Source: 2-01-FULL-40-42 sp964349415 (GTDB lineage Bacteria > Patescibacteriota > Microgenomatia > UBA1406 > GWC2-37-13). Taken from it: 5,222 bases of DNA. Positions 1-5,195 of the stretch are shown one piece after another. Below the pieces are notes generated by a model that did no database searches, was not told the origin of the DNA, and was given only the letters and a program-made list of their open reading frames with translations. A program made the position numbers and the translations under genes. Position 1 is the first letter of the stretch, and the number at the start of each line of letters is the position of its first letter. The stretch is taken from positions 1 through 5,222 of the forward strand of contig CAYGGJ010000050.1 in NCBI GenBank assembly GCA_964349415.1, written 5' to 3'.

Positions 1-174
1 GTAAACGCCAAAAGATTCGATAAGCTTTCTGAGAAGGATCAGGTAAAAACTCTTATCCACGAGCTCATGCATATTCCAAAAACTTTCTCCGGAGCGCTGC
101 TTTCACACCGGGGTCCGCACCACCGGATCAATGACCGCGAAGTCGAGAAGCTCCTGAAGACATTACGCCGCTAA
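1..174 (+). CDS. Putative small zinc metallopeptidase, C-terminal part (start lies before the window)
   Basis: The open frame starts at the first base and ends at TAA 172-174, leaving 57 residues. Residues 20-24 read HELMH, an HExxH zinc site in which H20 and H24 would bind zinc and E21 would be the catalytic base. It is followed by IPKTFSGALLSHRG and then a His pair (HH, residues 40-41) that could supply a third ligand. The HELxHIPxxFSG-type pattern with a short basic C-terminal helix recalls the small 'putative phage metallopeptidase' family, which is also found in archaeal and CPR genomes. That family assignment is from memory. The substrate is unknown. The N-terminal half is cut off by the window edge, so its start and length cannot be judged. 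Its last 12 bp overlap the 3' end of the convergent hydrolase gene. No signal or membrane segment is visible in this part. Confidence 0.72.
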   Translation, partial: VNAKRFDKLSEKDQVKTLIHELMHIPKTFSGALLSHRGPHHRINDREVEKLLKTLRR

Positions 175-1128
175 AGTTCTTCTTTCGGAGAAAAAATTTC
201 CTACCAAGGCAGCGAATTCCTCAGGTTTCTCAAGCGGAAGCGCATGACTTGAGTCTTCAATAACGTGATGGAATGAATGGGCAATAGCGTCGTGTACTTT
301 GCTCCCCCAATGAGGTGAAATTAAAGGATCTCTTCCTCCTTGGATAATAAGTGTTGGATGATTGAAACTGAGCGTCTCTCTGAGATGGGGTAAAAAATTA
401 GTGCGTGGCCCGTCCGGGCCGATCTCGTGCTTTAACCATTCCCAAAGTGTCTCCCAGCTTTTATCTCCTTTAAACATTTCGGCATCTCTTTCATCAAAGT
501 AATCATCGCGCTTCACTACTCTTTTACCCACACTACGTAATGCAGGCTCCATTCTCTCCCCCATTAAATGTCTGAGTCCGTGCAATGCTTGAGGAAGTAT
601 TGAAAGATTAAAGATGTGAGAGGCAACCGCTTCTTTTTTAACCAGTCGTGTAAAAAAACGCGCCACACGATTGTTGTCCAGCACTGGAATATGAAGACCC
701 TCTTCAAATCCCCAACTATTTACTAAGGCGATACTATCTACTCTTTCCGGATTTCTCAGCGCGGTACCCATTGTCACCGCCCCGCCAAAAGAGAGTCCTG
801 CTATATGCGACCGCTCAATTCCCACTTCATCCATAAATTCTAGGACCGCACTTATGTAATGGTCGGTGGTATGCCCGGTTGGCGCATCACTTTGGCCATA
901 TCCAGGAAGGTCAGGAGCAAATACCTCAAACCCGGCTTTTGAAATAGGATCAATCGCTTCCTTGTAACATAGAGCTGCTGAAGACATGACCCCGTGAAGC
1001 AAGATTACCTTGGGAGATAAAGGATCACCGGCATGTAAAAAATGTATATTCCCGCCGTTTATTTGAACGTCGTGTTCTTGAAATCGAACTCTGTCTTCCC
1101 TCCGTGGAGCAACCTCCAATAAAGCCAT
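163..1128 (-). CDS. Alpha/beta hydrolase fold protein (serine hydrolase, esterase-like)
   Basis: A 321-residue protein, typical in length for a single-domain alpha/beta hydrolase with a helical cap. The motifs come in canonical order: oxyanion-hole HG at 45-46 (VILLHGVMSS), the DLPGYGQSD segment at 73-81, and the nucleophile elbow GLSFGG at 111-116 with Ser113. The acid is Asp267 in IIQGGRDPLI and the general base is His295 in SSHALPLEKPEEF, so the triad is complete. Residues about 137-250 form the probable cap, which sets the substrate and cannot be read from sequence. The Ser nucleophile argues against a haloalkane dehalogenase or a classical epoxide hydrolase, which use Asp. A carboxylesterase, thioesterase or C-C bond hydrolase is possible. 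There is no signal peptide, so it is probably cytoplasmic. The next Met is at residue 48, after the first conserved motif, so ATG 1126-1128 is the sensible start. An AGGA lies only 3 bases from it, too close for a good ribosome site. The gene probably has its own promoter at 1143-1171. Confidence 0.88.
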   Translation of the reverse strand: MALLEVAPRREDRVRFQEHDVQINGGNIHFLHAGDPLSPKVILLHGVMSSAALCYKEAIDPISKAGFEVFAPDLPGYGQSDAPTGHTTDHYISAVLEFMDEVGIERSHIAGLSFGGAVTMGTALRNPERVDSIALVNSWGFEEGLHIPVLDNNRVARFFTRLVKKEAVASHIFNLSILPQALHGLRHLMGERMEPALRSVGKRVVKRDDYFDERDAEMFKGDKSWETLWEWLKHEIGPDGPRTNFLPHLRETLSFNHPTLIIQGGRDPLISPHWGSKVHDAIAHSFHHVIEDSSHALPLEKPEEFAALVGNFFSERRTLAA

Positions 1129-1142
1129 ATATCCTACAAGTC

Positions 1143-1171
1143 ACAGTACTCCTGTCTGGATTTATTGTCAA
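1143..1171 (-). promoter_or_regulatory. Candidate sigma-70-type promoter for the alpha/beta hydrolase
   Basis: On the minus strand, a perfect TTGACA (1166-1171) is followed after exactly 17 bases by TACTGT (1143-1148). The -10 matches consensus at only three positions, including the key first two and last bases. Transcription would begin near 1136, about 8 bases before the ATG at 1128, leaving almost no leader. The site lies in the 68-bp gap behind the stop codon of the upstream minus-strand gene, where no terminator hairpin is visible, so read-through from that gene is also possible. Confidence 0.42.
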
Positions 1172-1196
1172 GAAGTATTTTGAAGGTGTTGTTGGA

Positions 1197-2099
1197 TTAC
1201 TCTGACGGAGGTGCTTCGTTTGAATATTGATTTTGCAATTCCTTCATCATTTTTTCTACCTCTTCTTGTGAGGGTCCTCCTTGAGGACTATTTTTCTGTC
1301 CTCCTTCCATCATCCCTGCGCCGGGCAATCCCATCATGTAGATATTTTGTCCTTCCGGAAGATCCTTGGTCGGAGAGGGAGCATTTACTGAAACCTTGCC
1401 GAATTCATAGGTAAGCTCTGTGGTTTCTCCGGTAGCATGGGTCACCAACATCTTTCTTAAGATGTACTCTTTATCATCAAAAAAAATATAAGTCGTTCCT
1501 TGGCTGTCCGGAAGATCCTCGCCAACTTGCTGATATTTAAAACACGTCAGATTTCCACAAGCTTCTTTTCCGATCTTTTTATACGTTGTCTTGCCCTCCT
1601 CATATTGTTTTTTTAATTCGTCTTCTGTCCAAACCGGCACTTCGTCATCCCTTGCCTCTTCAACTTCTTTTACCGTCTGCTTCCACCATTTCCCATCCTT
1701 AAAATCCTTTGCATAAACCGTTTTTTCTATAGTTATGTTTTCCATCATATCGACTCCATTTGCCTTCATGGACATATGACTTTTACCCGCTCCGTCTATC
1801 TCCATAACAAACTCTGCTGTTGCTTTTCCGGATTTGTCTTTCGTAACTCCCTTCGAGTACATATTTGCAAGGTAGTCTCCTCTAAGAGTACGGTTTATAT
1901 ATTTGCAAAGATCCGGATCATTGTATTTGCATTTCGGGTCCAGTGAAACCATTGAAGGAAGAGAAAGAGAAGGAGCCTTGCCGCTTTTTTGAAAAGCAAA
2001 ATAACCGCCAACCGCAACTACTGCAACAATGGCTATGATTATTAGTGGAGCAAAACCACCACTTCCGCCTCCGCCGCCTCCACCATTTTTACTTTTCAT
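1197..2099 (-). CDS. Membrane-anchored secreted protein with poly-glycine N-terminus, unknown function
   Basis: A 300-residue protein. The N-terminus MKSKN is followed by a glycine tract (residues 6-15, seven Gly then SGG), then one strongly hydrophobic segment at about 16-36. The rest, about 260 residues, is hydrophilic and probably outside the membrane (N-in topology). The soluble part carries two close cysteine pairs, C57/C65 and C181/C186, that could form disulfides. An amphipathic stretch around 90-140 alternates strands and ends in KDGKWWK (WW 138-139), and more strand-like sequence follows to about 235. This loosely recalls LolA/LppX-type half-barrel proteins that handle lipids or lipoproteins, but I see no decisive motif and do not assign it. 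There is no lipobox. The tail from about 261 is rich in Met, Gly, Gln and Glu and looks disordered. It is transcribed divergently from the LCP gene across an 89-bp gap. Codons in the glycine tract are mixed (GGT, GGA, GGC), so the tract is not a simple DNA repeat. GGGAG lies 16 bases before the ATG, too far to act normally. Confidence 0.85.
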   Translation of the reverse strand: MKSKNGGGGGGGSGGFAPLIIIAIVAVVAVGGYFAFQKSGKAPSLSLPSMVSLDPKCKYNDPDLCKYINRTLRGDYLANMYSKGVTKDKSGKATAEFVMEIDGAGKSHMSMKANGVDMMENITIEKTVYAKDFKDGKWWKQTVKEVEEARDDEVPVWTEDELKKQYEEGKTTYKKIGKEACGNLTCFKYQQVGEDLPDSQGTTYIFFDDKEYILRKMLVTHATGETTELTYEFGKVSVNAPSPTKDLPEGQNIYMMGLPGAGMMEGGQKNSPQGGPSQEEVEKMMKELQNQYSNEAPPSE

Positions 2100-2109
2100 G
2101 AATATGGAA

Positions 2110-2138
2110 ATACTACTCCCAGTTTTTTATGATGTCAA
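2110..2138 (-). promoter_or_regulatory. Candidate sigma-70-type promoter for the glycine-tract membrane protein
   Basis: On the minus strand, a perfect TTGACA at 2133-2138 is followed after exactly 17 bases by TAGTAT at 2110-2115, which matches the -10 consensus at four of six positions. The expected transcription start is near 2103-2104, only about 4-5 bases before the ATG at 2099, so the mRNA would be essentially leaderless. This is the best-looking promoter in the window. It shares its -10 hexamer with the candidate promoter of the divergent LCP gene. Confidence 0.55.
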
Positions 2139-2150
2139 CTAAAAATCCAC

Positions 2151-2179
2151 TTTTCAAATAAACTTTTTTCATTTAGTAT
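2151..2179 (+). promoter_or_regulatory. Candidate promoter for the LCP gene
   Basis: TTTTCA at 2151-2156 (four of six matches to TTGACA) is followed after 17 bases by TAGTAT at 2174-2179. Transcription would start near 2186, about 3 bases before the ATG at 2189. There is no Shine-Dalgarno sequence in the upstream bases, which read TATATTCTC just before the ATG, in keeping with a leaderless transcript. A second -10 option, TATATT at 2180-2185, is too close to the start codon to leave any mRNA before it. Confidence 0.42.
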
Positions 2180-2188
2180 TATATTCTC

Positions 2189-3361
2189 ATGAAGAAGGTT
2201 CTCATTATTCTTGCAGCAATCGCCCTAGCGGCGATTGTCTTTTTTTTAATGCGGGTTGGACAATTCTATAGCAAGATCTACGATCCCAAATCCAACGTTG
2301 CCAAAAAAGCTCCGGTCGAAAAAAATGCGTACAACATTCTTCTTCTGGGCTATGCAGGAGGTACTCATGACGGGACTTTTCTCACAGACACTATGATTGT
2401 CGCCCATGTTGATGTTAAAAAGAAGTCAGTAGTGTTGGTTTCAATTCCCCGCGATATTTGGGTAAAAATTCCAAGCAAATCAGGCCAGACACTCCATACA
2501 AAAGTAAATACATTATACGAGATGGAGCTTTTTGGAAACGACTTTCCCGATGTAGAAAATAAAAACCTTGTGGACAATACGGTTGGGGCAATAACGGGCC
2601 TACCGATTGATTATTTTGTTACCGTAGATTTTGACGGCTTTGTCCGTTCGGTAGATATTTTAGGAGGAATTGATGTGAACGTCGCCCGTTCGTTTATAGA
2701 TGAGCGCTACCCTATTGACGGTAAGGAAAAAGATCTCTGCGGGAAGGAAGAACAGTTCAAAAAAGTAGAGAGATTCCTCGTCGAAGGAGAAGATTCGACT
2801 CTGTCTGCTGAACGCTCTGCGCTTTTTAAAGAGAGCCCCGAGCTAGAAACTTTTTACAAAGACCTTCAAGACAATCCTCACATTGCCTTGCCCTGCCGGT
2901 ATGAGAAACTCAATTTCATTAAGGGCTTCTCTCATATGGATGGTGCCACCGCTCTAAAATACGCCCGTTCGCGTTATTCAGCAGAAGATGGTGGAGATTT
3001 CGGACGTGCAGCACGCCAGCAAAAAGTAATCGAGGCCCTTAAGGAAAAGGTGCTTTCGATTGGATTTGTACCAAAGATCGTACCGCTTCTTGACGAGCTG
3101 GAAGAACACATCAAGACAGATATGCCTGCGGTGCAGCTTAATAAATTTTTAGGGGAAAGCACTCATGCACGCGACTACAAAACCACCAACCTTGTCCTAA
3201 CCGATAATGAATGGCTTAAAAGTGCACGCTCCCCTGACGGTCAGTTTGTACTGCTTCCTGAAGAGGGTGCTGATAAGTGGGATGGAGTAAAACTCTGGAT
3301 AAAAAATGCGATAAACGGAAAAGTAATCACTCCTTCTCCTAAAACTACCCCGTCAAGATAA
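2189..3361 (+). CDS. LytR-CpsA-Psr (LCP) family cell-wall glycopolymer transferase
   Basis: A 390-residue protein with one N-terminal membrane helix (about 3-22, preceded by MKK) and an extracytoplasmic LCP domain. LCP proteins move glycopolymers such as teichoic acids or capsule from a polyprenyl-phosphate carrier to peptidoglycan. Visible family motifs: NILLLGYAGG (49-58), TDTM (66-69), VSIPRD (84-89, with R88 and D89), KVN (105-107), DYFVTVDFDGF (141-151), LGGIDV (158-163), then HMDGATALKYARSRYS (249-264) and DFGRAARQQKV (270-280). The last two carry the RxR, D, R, RQQ residues (R260, R262, D270, R273, R276, Q277, Q278) that bind the pyrophosphate head group in the family, so the enzyme looks intact. 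Between the two halves is an insertion of roughly 50-60 residues flanked by C184 and C236, a possible disulfide. The C-terminus ends in a Trp-containing helix and a Pro/Thr/Ser-rich tail. The accepted polymer cannot be told. The start is fixed by the MKK-plus-helix beginning although no ribosome site precedes it. A convergent glycosyltransferase follows after 21 bp. Confidence 0.93.
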   Translation: MKKVLIILAAIALAAIVFFLMRVGQFYSKIYDPKSNVAKKAPVEKNAYNILLLGYAGGTHDGTFLTDTMIVAHVDVKKKSVVLVSIPRDIWVKIPSKSGQTLHTKVNTLYEMELFGNDFPDVENKNLVDNTVGAITGLPIDYFVTVDFDGFVRSVDILGGIDVNVARSFIDERYPIDGKEKDLCGKEEQFKKVERFLVEGEDSTLSAERSALFKESPELETFYKDLQDNPHIALPCRYEKLNFIKGFSHMDGATALKYARSRYSAEDGGDFGRAARQQKVIEALKEKVLSIGFVPKIVPLLDELEEHIKTDMPAVQLNKFLGESTHARDYKTTNLVLTDNEWLKSARSPDGQFVLLPEEGADKWDGVKLWIKNAINGKVITPSPKTTPSR

Positions 3362-3382
3362 AATTACTAAGAATTTAGCATT

Positions 3383-4756
3383 CTACGTGAGTTTTGATTC
3401 TAACGCATTCTCCACTAGCTGCCAAAATTTTTCTACCCCGTGCGGATTAAGTTCCTTTTGCTCCGGATCGCTCGGACTGGGAAGAACGCAGCAATCAAAC
3501 ATTTGTTTGAACAATCCTTGGGCATATGCCCAATTTATAAACTTAGCCGCATTCTCTGGTTTTTGTGGCAAAACTAAACCTCTCCAGCGGACTGCTTCTA
3601 GAAGAATTTCTTTCCCTCGTTTATCATCCTTGAGAATTGTATTATTTTCTGCCTGCTCGTAAAGATACTTTCTGTCTGCGATGTTTGGAATAAGAAAATG
3701 TCTTTCCAGGAATCTTAAGTTGTCGTACTCTTGTCTCCCTACAGGCTTTACAAATAGTAGAATTGAACCACCGACTTGTGATGGATTAAGAAGAGCTTTA
3801 AAGGCCTGTTCGCTGGGTTTTGTGACCTCAAAAGCAATGGTTTCTTTTTCATATGCCTCCTCGTATAAATCTACAATTCTTCTGTCAATATAAGAAGAAT
3901 GCAAGTCCACATTTGGGAAGCCTGAAACGGTATGAAGGAAAAAAATGGTATATGGCGCTTCTTTACAGACCACGTGAAAATAAAATCTATGAGAATATTC
4001 TCGAAGAGTCTTGATGAGTTGAAGTGCGTACGTTGTTCCAACTGCTGCCCCGGAAATAGGAAGTATAATTTGCGCTTTTTCCGTATCTCTCGGGTCCACC
4101 TGCTTTAGTCTCGAACGATACCTTTGATCAGATAAGGGATTACTAAAATCCGGGCTAATTGGATATGGATTTACCTCAATTCTTGGCTCGTTTTTTTCAA
4201 ATTTTTTCGCATACCACATAAGATTTGTCTTTGTATACTCGCTGGGAACACAGGTTAAATCTGCTTCAGGGACATACCAGATAAGCTGAGGACTGTCGTC
4301 GGTTACCACTACTATCAAAGTAATTTTTACACCGGTTTCTTTTTCAAGCTCCTCTTTAATAGCTCCAAGTTTATGGGCCAAGCCAAAGTGGGTTGCTATA
4401 AAAAGTATCTCGGTAACACTTTTCTTTTTCTTATTTATGAGGGTTTTGAGTTTAAGATGGAGAATGAAGGGACGGTTGCGAAGAATCCATCGGTAAAAAG
4501 TTGTAAAGGGTCTCTCTATCCACCCGCCTTGCAATCTCTCATAGATCAATCGCAGAGGAGGATAGATGCTTATTAGTCTATATAGCGAACCAAGAGAAGT
4601 ATCGTCTGCCCCGAAAGTTTCTGACTCTATGCCTTTTGGAAGCCCATGCTGAAGCGCATCCATGACGCGTAGATGCCCAAAACCGGTGGGAGAATAAGAG
4701 AAAATAATCTGCAGAGACTCGCTATTTAGTGCTCGGAATCTTGACACTGAATCCAT
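3383..4756 (-). CDS. GT-B glycosyltransferase, MurG / MGDG-synthase / UgtP-like
   Basis: A 457-residue cytoplasmic or membrane-associated protein with two Rossmann-like halves. The N-terminal half has FSYSPTGFGHLRVMDAL (19-35), matching the glycine-rich GxGH loop followed by a helix that binds the acceptor in this group. It also has ATHFGLAHKLG (121-131) and VVVTDDSPQLIWYVPEADL (149-167), equivalent to the 'VTD...W...D' stretch of diacylglycerol glycosyltransferases, followed by PSEYTKTNL. The C-terminal half starts with ILPISGAAVG (231-240), the second glycine loop. It continues with TKPSEQAFKAL (312-322) and FVKPVGRQEYDNLRFLE (335-351). The QE..N signature (Q342, E343, N346) is where this group binds the sugar-nucleotide ribose. 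The usual GG after TKP is replaced by SE. Likely products are glycolipids or a lipid-linked wall precursor; donor and acceptor are unknown. It is longer than MurG (about 360) and nearer to UgtP-type or plant MGDG synthases. No Shine-Dalgarno precedes ATG 4756. It is convergent with the LCP gene and downstream of the glycine-zipper gene on the same strand, with a 68-bp gap. Confidence 0.8.
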   Translation of the reverse strand: MDSVSRFRALNSESLQIIFSYSPTGFGHLRVMDALQHGLPKGIESETFGADDTSLGSLYRLISIYPPLRLIYERLQGGWIERPFTTFYRWILRNRPFILHLKLKTLINKKKKSVTEILFIATHFGLAHKLGAIKEELEKETGVKITLIVVVTDDSPQLIWYVPEADLTCVPSEYTKTNLMWYAKKFEKNEPRIEVNPYPISPDFSNPLSDQRYRSRLKQVDPRDTEKAQIILPISGAAVGTTYALQLIKTLREYSHRFYFHVVCKEAPYTIFFLHTVSGFPNVDLHSSYIDRRIVDLYEEAYEKETIAFEVTKPSEQAFKALLNPSQVGGSILLFVKPVGRQEYDNLRFLERHFLIPNIADRKYLYEQAENNTILKDDKRGKEILLEAVRWRGLVLPQKPENAAKFINWAYAQGLFKQMFDCCVLPSPSDPEQKELNPHGVEKFWQLVENALESKLT

Positions 4757-4763
4757 ATCAATT

Positions 4764-4780
4764 AGTGTAGCATGTACACT
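4764..4780. repeat. Inverted repeat just upstream of the glycosyltransferase start, possible operator
   Basis: The plus strand reads AGTGTA GCATG TACACT: two perfect 6-base arms with a 5-base spacer, centred 16 bases before the ATG at 4756. On the minus strand the proximal arm reads TACACT, a plausible -10 hexamer 7 bases before the start codon. I could not find a convincing -35 at the right distance. The site could be a small operator covering the promoter or a weak hairpin. It may also be chance, since 6-base arms are short. Confidence 0.3.
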
Positions 4781-4824
4781 GGGCGGGATACTTGATATTC
4801 TAGGTTAATTACTTCTACCTTTTT

Positions 4825-5049
4825 TTACTGCTTTAGAGCAATACGTGCAATTTTTTTGCGGGTATTAGGCTGGAAGCTGTCAATCGCTTTTTTGCCATTT
4901 ATGGCTTTATCCTTTATTTGATTAAATGCCCCGACCATCTTTTTCCGTGTTTTGTCGTTGGCCAATACTGCACCTGCTGCAGCCCCTACGACTGCTCCTG
5001 CTACTGCGCCTGCAGCTACTGCGCCTTTTCCATGTTTTTGATTTGTCAT
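4825..5049 (-). CDS. Small YtxH-like glycine-zipper membrane protein (74 aa)
   Basis: A 74-residue protein starting at ATG 5047-5049. Residues 1-9 are polar and basic (MTNQKHGKG). Residues 10-30 form one Ala/Val/Gly-rich hydrophobic helix with glycine at every fourth position (G14, G18, G22, G26), a clean GxxxG zipper that favours helix packing in membranes. The remainder, 31-74, is a basic amphipathic helix (NDKTRKKM...). This layout matches YtxH-like and related general-stress or gas-vesicle-associated small proteins, but the fold is generic and the function unknown. The frame stays open upstream to an ATG at 5160. I reject that start because it lies inside the tRNA gene, and because a near-complete Shine-Dalgarno sequence sits 7 bases before the internal ATG. 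The gene follows tRNA-Ser on the same strand and probably has its own promoter. No terminator hairpin is evident in the 68 bp beyond its stop. Confidence 0.83.
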   Translation of the reverse strand: MTNQKHGKGAVAAGAVAGAVVGAAAGAVLANDKTRKKMVGAFNQIKDKAINGKKAIDSFQPNTRKKIARIALKQ

Positions 5050-5056
5050 ATATAAC

Positions 5057-5069
5057 TCACCTCCTTTCT
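5057..5069 (-). promoter_or_regulatory. Exceptionally strong ribosome binding site of the 74-aa gene
   Basis: The minus strand reads AGAAAGGAGGTGA, thirteen bases matching the complement of the usual bacterial 16S rRNA 3' end, and is separated from the ATG at 5049 by 7 bases. It decides the start of this gene. It also shows that the organism very probably keeps a normal anti-Shine-Dalgarno, although other genes here lack such sites. Confidence 0.9.
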
Positions 5070-5081
5070 GATTGAAAGAAT

Positions 5082-5110
5082 AGTGTAAGAGTGAAAATAA
5101 AAGGTGAGAA
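5082..5110 (-). promoter_or_regulatory. Candidate promoter for the YtxH-like gene
   Basis: On the minus strand, TTCTCA (5105-5110) is followed after 17 bases by TACACT (5082-5087); each hexamer matches consensus at four of six positions. Transcription would start near 5075, giving a 26-base leader that contains the strong ribosome site. Co-transcription from the tRNA gene just upstream is an alternative, since no terminator is seen between the two. Confidence 0.35.
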
Positions 5111-5116
5111 ATAAGT

Positions 5117-5195
5117 AAGGTTTGCGTAAGAATGGCGGAGAGGGTGGGATTCGAACCCACGTGAGTCTTTTGGACTCAAAGGTTTAGCAAACCTT
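5117..5195. repeat. 9-bp inverted repeat linking the tRNA-Ser anticodon arm and its 3' flank
   Basis: AAGGTTTGC at 5117-5125 and GCAAACCTT at 5187-5195 on the plus strand are perfect inverted copies. The second copy is the 5' side of the tRNA anticodon stem plus part of the loop. With one extra G, the similarity runs three bases further (TTTGC-TAA versus TTTGCGTAA). In a precursor transcript the trailer could pair with the anticodon arm. Chance is a real alternative. Confidence 0.3.

Noticed and set aside
1211..1414. Open frame on + of 67 codons
   Set aside because: It lies wholly inside and opposite the 1197-2099 gene, has no family features, and the minus-strand frame has clear membrane-protein character.
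2100..2118. Alternative ATT start four codons before ATG 2099, with GGGAG close upstream
   Set aside because: ATT starts are very rare, and the TTGACA/TAGTAT promoter would begin the mRNA downstream of that ATT.
2365..3162. Two short minus-strand frames (2365-2577 and 2974-3162)
   Set aside because: Both are antisense to strongly conserved LCP motifs; their Ser/Phe-rich composition is typical of shadow frames.
3362..3382. Intrinsic terminator between the convergent LCP and glycosyltransferase genes
   Set aside because: The 21-bp AT-rich spacer has no stable stem. The gaps at 1129-1196 and 4757-4824 also show no convincing stem followed by a T run.
3387..4576. Three plus-strand frames (3387-3662, 3681-3893, 4373-4576)
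   Set aside because: All are antisense to the glycosyltransferase, whose motifs run across the same stretches; they have no ribosome sites or recognisable features.
5050..5160. Upstream extension of the YtxH-like frame to an ATG at 5160 (111 aa, beginning MGSNPTLSA)
   Set aside because: The first part is the tRNA T-arm and acceptor read as protein, and the strong ribosome site at 5057-5069 points to ATG 5049.
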